64,000 nucleotides of DNA from Lasiodiplodia sp. COLG20 (Eukaryota; Ascomycota; Dothideomycetes; Botryosphaeriales; Botryosphaeriaceae). A program made the translations under genes and the position numbers. Location of the stretch: positions 2,294,001 through 2,358,000 of the forward strand of contig VNWV01000002.1 in assembly GCA_009801085.1 (NCBI GenBank), in the 5' to 3' direction. Below are positions 7,884-19,783 of this stretch, piece after piece (within the stretch, counting starts at the first letter, position 1; every line of letters starts with the position of its first letter). The notes beneath the pieces were generated by a model that was not told the DNA's origin, searched no databases, and saw nothing but the letters and a program-made list of their open reading frames with translations.

Positions 7884-10658
7884 CCCCACGATTTGTCGAA
7901 TTTGTGAGCATTTGGTGGCATTCGTCGCCACCCGGTGGACCTGGATGCTACCACCTTACTCATGTGGATGTCTGTCCGTAGTAGCAAAAGAATTACGTCC
8001 GTATGTGCTGATAAGTAGTCATGAAGAAGCAATGACAAGCAACCAGCGTTAACCAGATGAAGAAGTTACAGTGCCGAAGATACGGGCTGCGATGTCGAAT
8101 GATCCAATCGGTCGGTAGAGGATATGTTCTCCTCCGTATGCGAGATTGAGCACCAGCAGCTACCCATGTCAACGCCCCCACCAGCAGCTCGTGACGAGCA
8201 TGAATGCCATGGACCCTGAGCATCTTGTTGCCCGCAGCATTGACCAAAGGCCGTGCCACACGTCGATGACGCGAAGCGCCGATCAGGCTTACCGTCCACA
8301 TGATTGAAGATCGCTTCTCTGGATGAAACGGTTCTGCAGCGTCCGGTTGGGAAAAGGTGCGCTCTGCTTGCTTTGGCTCCATATCCCTGAGAGGACTATG
8401 ACGAATCTCTCAGACCGTCCTTTCGGGATGGTCGAAAACCAGTGGGATGGTCGAGGAAAGTCACAGCTCTTACTTGCATATCCGAGATTGAGACATTCGA
8501 AGAGACAAGACAATATGCTTACCTGTGCTGCGCTTGCACCACATCAACCGCGCGCTTCGGGATACAATCCCAAGACACGATCAACCGACTCAGACCACCA
8601 GGGAACCGGAGAGAGTCGAGAAGCAATCGTGTCGAATCAAATCTTGGCCTCAATGGCCAGATTCTCCGCCCAGCCCCGACCATCTCCATCGCTGCCCCAC
8701 ATCTAAAGCACCCCTCGGCTTCCAAGATTTCGAGCTCTTGGTCACAAGGACAGCCGAATTCTCTGCCATCGACGTCGTGCGGACCGCAAAACAAGACTAC
8801 ACGTCGCGATCGGGAGAGAATCGAGGGTGCTGGCTTGGGGGAGAGTTGATCGGGCGATGGGAGGATTGCAACGGCGAGAGCGACGATCCCCCACTACCAC
8901 CAGCTCCATTTGGCAGGAAGTTGATCAATGATGTCTGAATCATCCGACGCACAGGTCTCGAGACGGCGTTACGCGAACGACGAGGAGGCTGATGCACAAC
9001 TCGCTCCCCACACGCATCCATTCCCGACCCTGTGTCTCCTGGGCTCAGCTTCTCAGTCGCTCGGACCACGGTGGCGGCTCGGTGAACGCGTGGACAGGGA
9101 CGGGCAGTGTTGTCAATGGGAGGACGTCTTCATTTAGGCGAGGGGCATGCGTTGGACATCGCGCGGGCTAGGTCGGAAGAGGGAGGGGTCGTGAAGATCC
9201 TTCAGCTGGTTGACAATGGGGTTTTGGCTGTCGGTGACGAGAGATGTCGAAGAGTGGGGAACACGGAAAGATCCAAGATCGACCGCAGCACAACCGGGCA
9301 GCAGGGCCAGCCACCGTCCCCACACTCGACCTCGCCTGCAGCCTTCACCAGACCTTGCTGACCACACAACCTGTTACTGCGACGACCACGGGGGCGATTC
9401 TCGCCAAAATCGCGCAGGACCACCGCCCCCCGTGCCAGAAATTTTGCGAAAACACCACGCTGAACCGACTAAATCGGAGACGGGGGCAATGTCCGTGACA
9501 CCGAGCTGGCTGATCCCTGCTGCAAGTGCCGATGACGTCGTCCAGCCCGACGTGCCATGTTGATTGCCCTCAAACGCCGCCCAAGATTAGCAGCAACACG
9601 ACACCTGCCTTAGTACTCCGGCACTAACGGCCGTCGCCAATGTCGTGAGAGCAGCACCGTAATTGTGCAACAAAGACAACTCAATGCCAGCCTCGCAACG
9701 CAATGCGCTGCTGACTGCGAAACTGCACTCCTGTCGATCTTATCATACGTGCTACCGCGTCAGAATTGCCAAGCGAGCAGCTGGGAATGATGTCGGAGGC
9801 GCCGCCAACGAGTGGTTGCCGGTACCTCGAGCTGTGAGACCTCTCAATCGCGTATCCGGATCAGGGATGCATCACTTCGCGTGGCAGGGCCCTCCGCAAC
9901 CACTCGTCTCCCTCGGAAGGCAGGATCGTCACATAAAACGGCGTACCGCAAAAAGCAAAGGTGCACGCTCCTGCACCCGGCCGGCCCGTAGCTCTCCGGG
10001 GGGTGTAAGATTCCAAGCTTCTTGTACCCCAGGTAAGGGCCGATTCATTGCCCATTCCAGTAAACGGCCCGGCCGATGATGCGCAAGGCAGCACTACTTC
10101 TGACTGGGGCTGCAATGGCAAGCAAACCATACTTCCAGGTCTTGTGCCCGCCTCCCCGGCCACCCAGCCGCACGTCCATTTCCTGGACAATCCTACAAAG
10201 GTAGCACCTTGCCCCGACATTCCCTCAGCTTTCCCTTTCCCTCCCTTTTTCCCACGCCCTCCCTCCCAGCTCGACCCTTGACCGACTGACATCATACCCT
10301 GAATACATCCGCAACCTCCATTTTCCCTCAAGGGAGTTGAGGCATGTATCCACCGCCAGCCCTCTCTTCCGGACCTACTTCCGACCCATTGCCCTCGACA
10401 TCCCGCCCAACTCACATGCCAAAGGATCAAGGGCAAACCTACTACAACCTGACCGGCTGGATTCGACCGGTTCGGCTTGCCTCGCCCGTACAGTAGTGCC
10501 TGATCTCTTGCATTCTGGCACGATACCGCTTTCCCTACCTACACTCACTGCTTTCCCTTGCCACATTTTACTCTTTTTACTTTTTCCATCCCCTCCCCAA
10601 AATCCTCCTCGAGTCCCCCCCTCACTCCTTCGTGCCTTTTCCCCTTGCCTTTTGGGCT
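7884..10658. other. 2.8-kb stretch with no supported gene
   Basis: Only short overlapping open frames on both strands, none with recognisable motifs or consistent codon use. From about 10200 to the gap the plus strand is strongly C/T-rich, which is common in fungal promoters and could be the leader of the GH47 gene beyond the gap. Confidence 0.5.
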
Positions 10659-10758
10659 NNNNNNNNNNNNNNNNNNNNNNNNNNNNNNNNNNNNNNNNNN
10701 NNNNNNNNNNNNNNNNNNNNNNNNNNNNNNNNNNNNNNNNNNNNNNNNNNNNNNNNNN
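10659..10758. other. Assembly gap of 100 N
   Basis: Exactly 100 N, the conventional size for a gap of unknown length. The gene to its right lacks several hundred N-terminal residues that would not fit in 100 bp. Confidence 0.95.
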
Positions 10759-11235
10759 GTAATGTTCATCGACGCGTCAAGGACCGGCCTCGGCCCCGAC
10801 ATCTTCCGCTGGGACCCGGTGGGCAGCAACCAAAGCACCGTACCCGCCAACCAGACGGCCTTCTACCAGCGGGCGGGCTTCTACATCGACGACGGCGGCT
10901 ACGGCATCGGGCCCGAGGCGCTCGAATCCTTCTACTACGCCTACCGCGCCACCGGCGACCGCAAGTACCAGGACTACATCTGGAACGCCTTCCAGAACCT
11001 GAGGCAGTTCGCCGCCGTGGGCGACGTCGGCTTCAGCATCCTGCGCGACGTCAACGCGCCCGCCGGCGGCGGCTTCGGGAACTACCAGCCCAGCTTCTTC
11101 CTGGCCGAGACGCTGAAGTACGCGTATCTGGCGCATGCGCCGCAGGCGGCTGCCCATGTGGGTGGCGGGCAGACGGCGGATGCGCAGGATTGGGTCTTCA
11201 ATACTGAGGCGCATCCGATGAAGGTGATTAGGTAG
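10759..11235 (+). CDS. GH47 alpha-1,2-mannosidase, C-terminal fragment at the gap
   Basis: About 158 residues in frame from the gap edge to TAG at 11235. Family marks seen: TGLGPDIFRW, then GYGIGPEALESFYYAYRATGD (the segment with an acidic active-site residue in class I mannosidases), YQDYIWNAFQNL, QPSFFLAETLKYAYL, and the closing FNTEAHP whose Thr ligates calcium in this family. GH47 enzymes trim Man(alpha1-2) residues from N-glycans in the ER/Golgi; secreted fungal forms also exist. The usual protein is about 500 residues or more, so some 350 residues and the signal sequence are missing into the gap. Which GH47 subgroup this is cannot be told from the fragment. The gene is converging with DCC1. 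Confidence 0.85.
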   Translation, partial: VMFIDASRTGLGPDIFRWDPVGSNQSTVPANQTAFYQRAGFYIDDGGYGIGPEALESFYYAYRATGDRKYQDYIWNAFQNLRQFAAVGDVGFSILRDVNAPAGGGFGNYQPSFFLAETLKYAYLAHAPQAAAHVGGGQTADAQDWVFNTEAHPMKVIR

Positions 11236-13355
11236 AGCGGCTGGGATGAGTCTGTGATGGAGTCATCCACAGGGACGTCTGAGTTGGAGTTTTGACTCTC
11301 GTTTGAAATGCTGAGCAACCCGATATTGTAGCTGACGGCCGTTCCTGTCTTGCAGGGAAGTCCCTTTTGGCTCCGCATTGGCATTTATTTGTCATCATTG
11401 ACATTGTCACACAAACTAGTTCGCTCGTTGCTCTTTCTATTAGCCTCAACCCATGTATTGCTGAAGTAGCACTTTCCAGCTTATTGCTCGACGTCTGGCT
11501 TGTTGAGGTTCTTGAGCTCTAATGCATCATCGATAATTCAGAAAGTAGCAGGGCAAAGAAAAATGGATGGAAGGTATTGCGGACATTGCCTGCGAGGTGA
11601 ACAAAAGACAAGACGCTAAAGAGACAATCGACCAGTAAAGAGGGAGCATCGGGCCAAGATCTGAGTAACATTCCAGGGAGCCAAGCTCATTGGTGGTTAC
11701 TCTGTTCAGTTAGTGCTTTAGCTGCGTCACCTGGAAGAACCCTGCATAGTTACTCGTCTTCCCACTCTAGACCTCGAACTGAGTAGCGCTACAGCTTACA
11801 CTACCTGTATCAGGGAGCATCCGATAGTGCCGGCCGGTGAAGATCTCCATCCTTGCGTTGCATGCAGACACCTGCGTTGAGAAAGGGGGAAATAGGCAAG
11901 GGAGCAGAAAGCATGCAACCACTCACTCAAAACTAACAGCAGCGTTGAAAGACGATCGCACCTACTATCATGACTCCCGAGGTACGGGAGCCGTGCTCCT
12001 TACGTCGCATCTTGGAAGATTGAGCTTGGTTGAAGGCACTGCGCAAGGCTCCAGCACGATGCGGCATAGATCTCGAGTACGCGAGCAAAGGCGGCGATAC
12101 GGGCGAACCTGGCCGACGTGCGGACGGAGCGTTTCGTGTTGCCGTTGGGCGAGTGGACCGAGCATCTGGAGGCGGTCATTAAGGACTTTGCTAAAGGAGG
12201 ATAGAGTTACGGAGGACGTGGTCGCGGATGAGTTGTGGGGCAACCGCGCGCATGGCGTGCTAACGGTGACGTGTGGGAGGCGGCCGTAAAAGGCGTTCTT
12301 CGCGATGCATTCTTCAAGTGGAGTAGTGCGTAGATCCACGATCGAGGAGATGAATGACATCACTCTGCTCGGCATCGCCCGGCTTTCCGCCCATCGTCTC
12401 CCCACACAAACGGCACTTGCAACAGCACAGCCATTCCCGCTTAGGAAATTAGACGTGGCGGATCAACGGCTCTGACGATTTAGCGGAGATCCACGATCCA
12501 AGTTTAGAGTTGTGTAGATCTCAGATAGGCATGCGCAACTAGTAACGGAGCAGACAGCTGCATCTGGCATCTTGCCACCCATCTCTCGTGCCAAGAAGCG
12601 TCGTTGGCAGCTGACTAGTTGCAGCGTCCGGTCCTGGCTCGGATATCACGAATAGAAATGAAGAGGCTGGTCGAGCACTTGGCGCATCGCCGGATGAGGA
12701 GTGAGAGGCCGGTTTGAGACGCCTTTCGCGAGAAAACGCACATGGCAAAACGCACGACTGCATCTCTTCAGTGACAGGCGCATTTCGTTGAAATGCACAT
12801 GTGGAACGTTCCGCTCTGAATTCTTTAACCGGGCTCCAGGACTGCCACTTTTTAGCAGCTTTCGCATGGTCCTGGTGCTACGAAAGCCACGCCCGTGTAT
12901 AAGGACGGAGATATAAGTCAGGAAGACCGACCAACGCGTCGCGCATGTGAAACACGCGTGCGCAGCGCGTCTGGAGAGCGCTCCTTCTCATAGGCCAGCA
13001 TTACGTACAGGGCGTCCCGTCCCGGGTGGAGCCCGCGTTCCCGGCATCCTACCCGTTCTCAGCTTGGTGGTTTGCACCGGGTGGCTGGTTTCTACACAGA
13101 AACAAAAATTCGGAGGCTGGGTGAGGGAAATTTTGTTGGGGTGCGCGTCCTGTTTGCTTCAAAGCTGTGTCACAGATCACGGCAGAACACGAAAGGTCGC
13201 ACCGCGCATGCAGGAACAGGCATTGCGAAACGTGCGTCCCAAGGCTTTCCTTGCCGTTGCTATCTGCAGGTCAGACTGCAATCCATCTGGTCGCCGTTGC
13301 GGCCGCAGCTGTTGAATGGTAACACGTACAACGCCATATAGCTTCGCTAAACCTA
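11236..13355. other. 2.1-kb intergenic stretch between GH47 and DCC1
   Basis: It holds both 3' ends and one short coding-like relic (12079-12289, listed separately). Nothing else is supported. Confidence 0.5.
12079..12289 (+). pseudogene. Possible methyltransferase C-terminus relic, frameshifted
   Basis: One plus frame reads NLADVRTERFVLPLGEWTEH until TAG at 12202. A neighbouring frame, from about 12191, reads VVADELWGNRAHGVLTVTCGRRP to TAA at 12289. Together they recall the end of LaeA-like SAM methyltransferases (a v.lP.G.W block, then a terminal GRRP/GRKP). A shift near 12195 would join them. The match is weak and short. The opposite strand also has an open frame across the same bases. 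Confidence 0.25.
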
Positions 13356-14538
13356 CTATTTTCTGGTCGCTTTGAACTTTTCGTGCCACTTGCGCGGCCC
13401 TTTGCCGGTGCTTGCTGTCGACGAGACGCTGTGCGCGCCCTTGGGAGCGATGGTGTGGTCTGACGGCAAAGTGTACTCGCCCTAGCCACGGCATCAGCAA
13501 AGCTTACGGGGCTGGACGCACCACATACTTTGATGGCTTCCAGTTGAGCGTCTTCCCTCCATGCCTCGGGGAGCGTATCTCTCCACAGGTCGAGGAATTC
13601 TGCCGTAGGTCTGGCGCTTCTGTGATGCGAGTCGAGTGCGGCAAGAAGGTTGCGCCCAACCCACGGCACACACTTCGCACGATCAACCGCGGCCCCTGAA
13701 CAACATCAGTCGCGAGTTCGGGCGGGGATAGAGACAGGGCCTACAGTCATCGCCGCCCATCTGATGGTCGGGCAGCAGGCGGTGGAAGATTGCCTCGACC
13801 AGTCCGGAGAAGAGCTCTCCCTCGTCCTGCAGCGTCTTCGCTAAGTGGGTGATTTGGAACTGTGCGCCTAGGTCTATGCCTTCGGCGACAGCTGTGGTGA
13901 AGATGGTCTTCCAGTACGTCCACAGGGTCGGCAAAGTCGGGAGCACAGGGCCGGCTGCAAACTCGAAGGCGCACAGCTCTACCCAGGCCTGCTCGCATTC
14001 GGCGTCGGAAAAGGGAATATCTGCGAAGAAGTCCTCTTTTCTCTTGCGTACGAGCTCGCCGCTGAACTGTGCGATAGAATCGCCGCCCCAGCTTTCATGG
14101 TGCCAGATCCTGGTGAGAGCTTCTCTCAGAGCGGAGACGGGCGACTCGTTCACGGGGTGGGCCTCGAGCACCGAGCCGCATTTGGCAATTGCAGAGATGC
14201 CAGGGGTCGCAATGCCATCGGGCCGCGCACTGAGACTGACCGGTTGGGTCAAGTGCACTGAGTTGGACGTGTGGACTTGGCGGAGATGGTACGTCTTGTT
14301 GGACGTGCAGAGCACAGCGGATGCTTGCTTCTGCTGGGCCGGTGTTCTGGACTTGATCGACAGCCTACCCCGGGCAGGTTAGAGGGCGCGTCCAAGGCTC
14401 GTCTGGTCAGCGCACTCACACCGGCGGGTTCGGCGAGGCCAGGAGCTCCAGCAGGGACTCGGGAAGCTCCAGCAGGCGGAACTGGCGCTGCGCGTGGGCC
14501 ACGCTGACCGGCACTCCACGCTGGTCCTGGGTCGACAT
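13356..14538 (-). CDS. DCC1: Sister chromatid cohesion protein DCC1
   Basis: Exons (minus): 14538-14420, 14364-13745, 13695-13529, 13481-13356; introns 55, 49 and 47 bp; product 343 aa. Dcc1 joins Ctf18 and Ctf8 in the alternative RFC clamp loader that handles PCNA at the fork and supports cohesion. Family signs: FRLLELPESLLELL and SAVLCTSNKTYHLRQVHTSN in the N-terminal beta-rich part, FSDAECEQAWVELCAFE in the middle, and a C-terminal winged-helix region with VDRAKCVPWVGRNLLAAL, LPEAWREDAQLEAIK and the basic end PRKWHEKFKATRK. Intron 2 uses donor GTAGGC, which is off consensus but restores frame and the conserved DRAKCVPWVG block. The last exon is short and easily missed. Divergent from BUD3. 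Confidence 0.85.
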
Positions 14539-14913
14539 CTGGAGCGCGATGCGGGTCGGGAGGGAGACAGCAATAACTGAGGTTGACAGCGTGCAGTCGC
14601 ACGGCGGGCGGCAGCTTAGCCGACGGACGCGAGCGAGCGGTTGTCGCGTCGCGCGGCGCCACAGCCCGCGCCGCAGGGCGGCCCCTGTCACTGCATCCTA
14701 CATGGCTGCACCAGCTGGGGTTCCTCCGCCGGACAGCAGCCAGCCACTTCGCACCGGAAGCCGGTCGACTATCAGCGTCGCATCTCTTGTTTACGGCCTC
14801 CTCCCCCACCCTCTCCTGCGCCGTCCGCGCCCTCCTATGGCCCTCGCTGCAAAGACCCCCGCGCGGTCTCTCTGACGGTCGCCAGCAGCGAAACACCTCA
14901 ATTGGCGCCCGAC
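14539..14913. promoter_or_regulatory. Shared DCC1/BUD3 promoter
   Basis: 375 bp between the two start codons, GC-rich, with no TATA box noted. It must serve both genes unless one has further upstream elements inside its neighbour. Confidence 0.5.
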
Positions 14914-17900
14914 ATGGTGCTCATCAGCCCGCCGCCGCCGGCCCTGTCGCCCGACCTGCTGGAGCCCTTCTACACCACCGACGACCTGCTGTCCAACGCC
15001 CCAGTCCTCGTCTTCTACGGCGCCACCTCTACCCAGACCGTCAACTCGACCGCCGGCCGCGTCCAGGTCCACATTTATTCCCCCGCTGGCCTGCAGTCGT
15101 ATCCGCGCCTGACTATTTCTCCGAGCTCACCGCTCTACGCCGCAGTCGACTGTCTCGCGCGCGAGGACCAGGGCGACGAAGTTTGTCGCGCCTTGGCCTT
15201 CAGCCTCTACAAGTACTTTCTGGAGCTCTCGCCCATCGCAAAGTCGATATGGGAATCCCGGTCCAATTCGCAAGGACGGCTTCCGTCCGCCCCGCCGCTC
15301 TTCGGCGAGGCGCACGCCGCGTTGCTGGCCGCCCGCATGGCCAGGGTGGAAAACGCTTCCGAAGTGGTGCAGGATGTGAGGCAGGCGCTGGCTGAGCAGG
15401 GCGTCTCGTGGCTGGACGTTGACGTGGTGCTTCCGCCCGGATCAGTGAAGGAGCTGGACAGCAACCTGCGCGAGTCGATCCTGCCCGAGGAGACGAACGA
15501 GGATGTCTTGTTGGATGCGCGCTACGGCGAGTATGCGCCGCTGGTCAAGGCCTTCGGAGAGCCGACATTTCTCCCAACCTCGAGGTTGCGACGTGCACCC
15601 TCGAAACCAACAGGGCTCAGCCGCTCCTCTCAGTTCTCGCGACAGCAGAAGGAAAACCTGCGACGCGAGCTGTGCGAATTCATCGATACCGAGGAAAATT
15701 ACGTCGGCAAGGTCTACGATTTGCTGCACAGCGTCGCCGAGGATTTCCGGCAGAAGGCGCGCAACAAGGGCACCAGCAGCTCGAGCCCGAGCGAGGAGGC
15801 TCTGGAGGGACTCTTCCCTCCGAGCCTTGACGAGATTCTCAACATCAACACCGCTTTCTTGGAGGACATCCGTAGGGTGATAGAGGGGACCGAAAATGAC
15901 GCCATCCAGGACATTGAAGCGACCACTGGCGAGCCTTTCGTACCCGAGAAGCCCGATGACTCTCCTGCAGACGTTACTGGAACCCTTGCATTTGCCAAAT
16001 GTCTTGTCGAGTGGTTTCCAAAATTCTCCGACTGCTATACCGACTACATCCAAGCGCACGCCGAGTTTGGCCAGTATCTTAGGATTTTCCTGAGAGAGAC
16101 CGGCTCGAGTTTCTCCAAGCGTGTGCAGGAGACTGGCGAACAAAGGCTCATGTCTATGCTCATCGAGCCGGTTCAACGTCTTCCTCGCTACAGCCTTTAC
16201 ATCGACAACCTCGTGAAACAGCTTCCTGTCCGTCATCCTGCTCTGAAGCCGCTCCTGAAGGCCCGTGACATCATTTCAGAAATTTGCTCTCGAGATTCCC
16301 CATCATCACAGCTATCGAAGGTCATCGAACGCCTCCAACACTTGATCCCGTCGTGGCCCCAAGCTTTCCGCCCTGAAGGTCGCCTAATCACCGCCATGGA
16401 TGTTGTTGAGCTCGCACCGCCTTATCGCAAGGAGCTGAAGGCAAGAGGGGCCAGCCCCGCCATTCTTCTCCTGTTCGCCGACGAGCTTGTGCTCCTGATC
16501 AAGTCTGGTCACAAGACAATGTCGGCAAGAGGACTCCTTGCAGAAATCGACAACCCTAGTGTACCCCTCGATGAAACCCCTCAAATCGCGACCCAGTTAA
16601 TCTTCCTGCAACACATGAGACTCAACAACATCTGGTTCAATGAAGTCGATGACGGTTCACTGCTTCAGTTGTACCACTCGGATGGATCATCGCAACCCCC
16701 GACAACCTTGCATTCGCTCAATGCCTCTTCGCTCTGCATGTTCTACCTCACAGGGTCGTACGAGCTGAAGGCCTCTCGCTGGCTGGAAGAGACTGTAAAG
16801 GCGAGAGTCGAATACCGCTTTCCCGAAGTGGAGCGTGAAAGCCACAAGTGGGATGTCAGAAGTCACACAGGTGACTTGAACCTCTTCTCAGCCATTTTCG
16901 AGGAAGGTGATGACCCGATACCCGAAGGGCGTCAAGAGCCTGCCCGTATTCGCGTAGTCATAGACCCCCAGAAGGGCGCAAAAACGCTTCGTGCTGGTGA
17001 CGAAGGTGTGGAGCTGATCGCTTCCGTCGCTGCGGCGTCTGAAGGGTTCTATTGGCTGGAAATCGAGGGTATGAACAACTATGCTTCTCGCGATAAGGTG
17101 ACAGCAGCAGAATTCTTGCCGGTTCTGTCGAAGCGAGGTGAGTAAATCTTGCCTGCACCACAGATGCTTGTAGGTCTAACGTTATTTAGTGAGCAACTAC
17201 CTGCAGATGCGCAACAGGATCCAAAACCCCGCAATGACTCCGATCTTCCTACTACGGAACCAGCAGATCTTGCAATCATTGAAAGTTCGGACAACGGAAG
17301 ACACAGCTGCTCAGGATGGTATAATACTCGAACGCGCAGGATCATCCAGCCGCAGATCTCCAACTAAAGTCCTCTCCAAGGTTCTCGGAAGTAGTCATAG
17401 GGAAGGCCCGCCGCGCAGATTACATCGCCCACCACCAGTGCTCGGAGACATCCCCAAATTCGCACCGAACGGCTCCGTCCAGAACTCGCCCTACAAATCA
17501 TCCAGCCGACCTACGTCCAGAGACGACCTGTTAAGCAGCAAAACGGCCAGTAAGTCTTCTCTTGAATTAGAAGACCATACAAACGACCCTCTCGTCAAGC
17601 TGGAAGAGACTCTGGCATCGTATATTCTTTCACTTCACGCACGGAAGGGGAATGTTGTTGGTCGGGTCATTCGGAACAGAGCGAACGCAAATGAACTTGC
17701 AGTCAACGAGCTGTATAATTCGTTGCTCGAGGAGCCTACCAATATCGAGCTTGCTTCACAACAACCAGTGGATGTGCTTTTCAGGTCATTTGAGAAATTT
17801 CTCCAGGTCGCTTGGAGAGAAAGATTGGGACTCGTCGTCCCTATCGATGTCCTAAGCGCCATGCAATCTCATCCGGAAGATTATCCCGGCGACTTTGAGG

Positions 17901-19783
17901 AGTTCTTCAGGAAGCAGATCAGCGAGCTGATGCCACAAAACCAGCGTGCCTTGCGCGCTTCCATCAAGCTTCTTGCGGATCTGCTAGAGGGGACAGGAAA
18001 CGATGGCGATCGTGGAATGATCACCGCTGCCTTTGCCGAGGTGCTGGTCCCTGACGGCAACTCCCACGACTTTATCTCACTGTTGGACCGATTCATCGAG
18101 GACATCGACACGCTTTTCGGCAGACCATCGTCAAGTGGTAGCCTGACGCCTAGTCAGGGCTCCATGAACTCAAGATACGGATCGAAGACTAACGTGAGCA
18201 TGCACTCGAATTCTTCTTCGCTCAAGAGGCGTTTCGGTCTGAAGGGATTCAGCGGATTGAGCCGAGAGCATAGCAAATCCGATATCGAGTCTAAGGTCAG
18301 CTCAGTCTGGAGGACGCTCAGCAAGGCAGGTCGCAACGCTGATGGACAGGCCTCCAGCTTGTCTAAGGCGACTCCTCTCCTAAGGTCTCACTCAACCGAT
18401 CAGGATGCGCGTGCGTCGTCACCAAAGCGTCCGGGATCTCGCGACAGGCCCACGGTCATGGGTGCCTTCTCGTTCGAAGAGGGCTCACCTTCGAGGACAT
18501 TGGCTACAATTGGAGAGGCACGGGAGAGCCCTCGTAGGAAGCGCCGTAGCTCCCTTTCGGATCTTCCAAACCTACAAGAGCAACAGAAGGATCCTCATCC
18601 ATGGTCAGGGGCACCTCAAACACCGCGCCGTATCAAGCCAAACGCGACCTCAACGGCCAGTCCAAACACGCCATCTCCACCGAAGCCTTCCGGAATACCT
18701 AATCCGTCTCGCATCGGGTCCCCGGTCCGCAAGGGTGGCTCGCCTGTCGCCTCAAGTGCTATTCCACGGCCACGTACCAGTGATAAGCCGAAGGTCGACT
18801 CGCCCGCGCCTCTGAACGTACAGCCTAAGCCAAAGGTCGACTCCCCAGCGCCTTTAAGTTTGCAGGCGAAGCCAAAGATCGACTCTCCTGCGCCCTTGAA
18901 CGTGCAGACATCACCGAGGAAGCCACGCGCAAGTACCTTGACTGAAAACATTCCGCCTAAGAACATCTCTGCCATTCCCACTCTTCACCGCCCTACTCAC
19001 AGCGCCAGTAACATACCAACTATTCCGCTTGCGGAGCGTCCTTCTTCCGGCAACCGGCCCAAGACCGTGGTAAACACGAACGTAGATGAGCTCAGCAAGC
19101 CGATGTCGGGCTTGGGAGCACCCATTATGTTCTCTCCCACAAGGAAGCTTCGCATGCAGTCTCCACAGAAGCTCCGCGAGCGCTTGCAAAGGGAGCAAAA
19201 TGCAATTCAGGGCGCTGAAAACGCGCTCCAGAATGAGCTCAGCAAGATCGGTGACGAGATCACAAACTTGCCAAATGGCACGATCGCCCCACTTCGCCCA
19301 TTATCAGGCCGCACGCAGACTGAAGCGCAGACTCCTAGCCGCCTCCGTCCAACCACGCCAAAGGCAAACTCCAGTGATGGCTTCAGTGCCATTGCTACCC
19401 TTGGCCGCAACAGCTCGCCCACCGCTGCCTTAGTTGCTCGACTCGCATCCCTCGAGGCACGCATCCCGTCGGTATTCTCCTCTCTACAAGAACGTACCAC
19501 ATCAATTGCAGGCGATGTCGCGTCTTCTCTTCAAGTTTCGGAAGCCCGCGCCAAGAGGCTCGATGACTTGTTCCGCGAAGCGACTGCAGAGAACGAGGCT
19601 CTTTACGGCCGGTTCAACGATGAGCTTGCAAGAATTCTTCGGGGAGTCAAGGGAGGCGATGGTGCCGAGGAGATGCGCCGCAAACTACGCGAATCGCAGG
19701 AAGAGACGGAGCGACTGCGCAAGGAGAACTGGAGACTAAAGAGGGAGAACCTGGGCCTCAGGGCGCAGCTCAAGGACGGTTGA
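14914..19783 (+). CDS. BUD3: Bud3-type Rho guanine nucleotide exchange factor
   Basis: Exons 14914-17137 and 17190-19783 (52-bp intron); 1605 aa. The first ATG (MVLISPPPP) opens a Bud3_N-like region. A DH (RhoGEF) domain follows at about residues 245-450, with ELCEFIDTEENYVGKVYDLL at its start and EPVQRLPRYSLYIDNLVKQL in its last helix. A PH-like region extends to about 740. Exon 2 holds a conserved helical block (about 875-1050), a long Ser/Pro-rich disordered tail with repeated KVDSPAPL/KIDSPAPL units, and a terminal coiled coil (about 1520-1605). In filamentous ascomycetes Bud3 acts with Bud4 at septation sites and is a GEF for Rho4; in yeast it acts on Cdc42. Length and domain order fit fungal Bud3. 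The alternative acceptor in the intron breaks the frame. Confidence 0.8.

Noticed and set aside
1..8000. Subtelomere or telomere
   Set aside because: Repeat-rich and gene-poor, but no TTAGGG array or telomere-linked RecQ helicase was seen; the helicase is of the SNF2 type.
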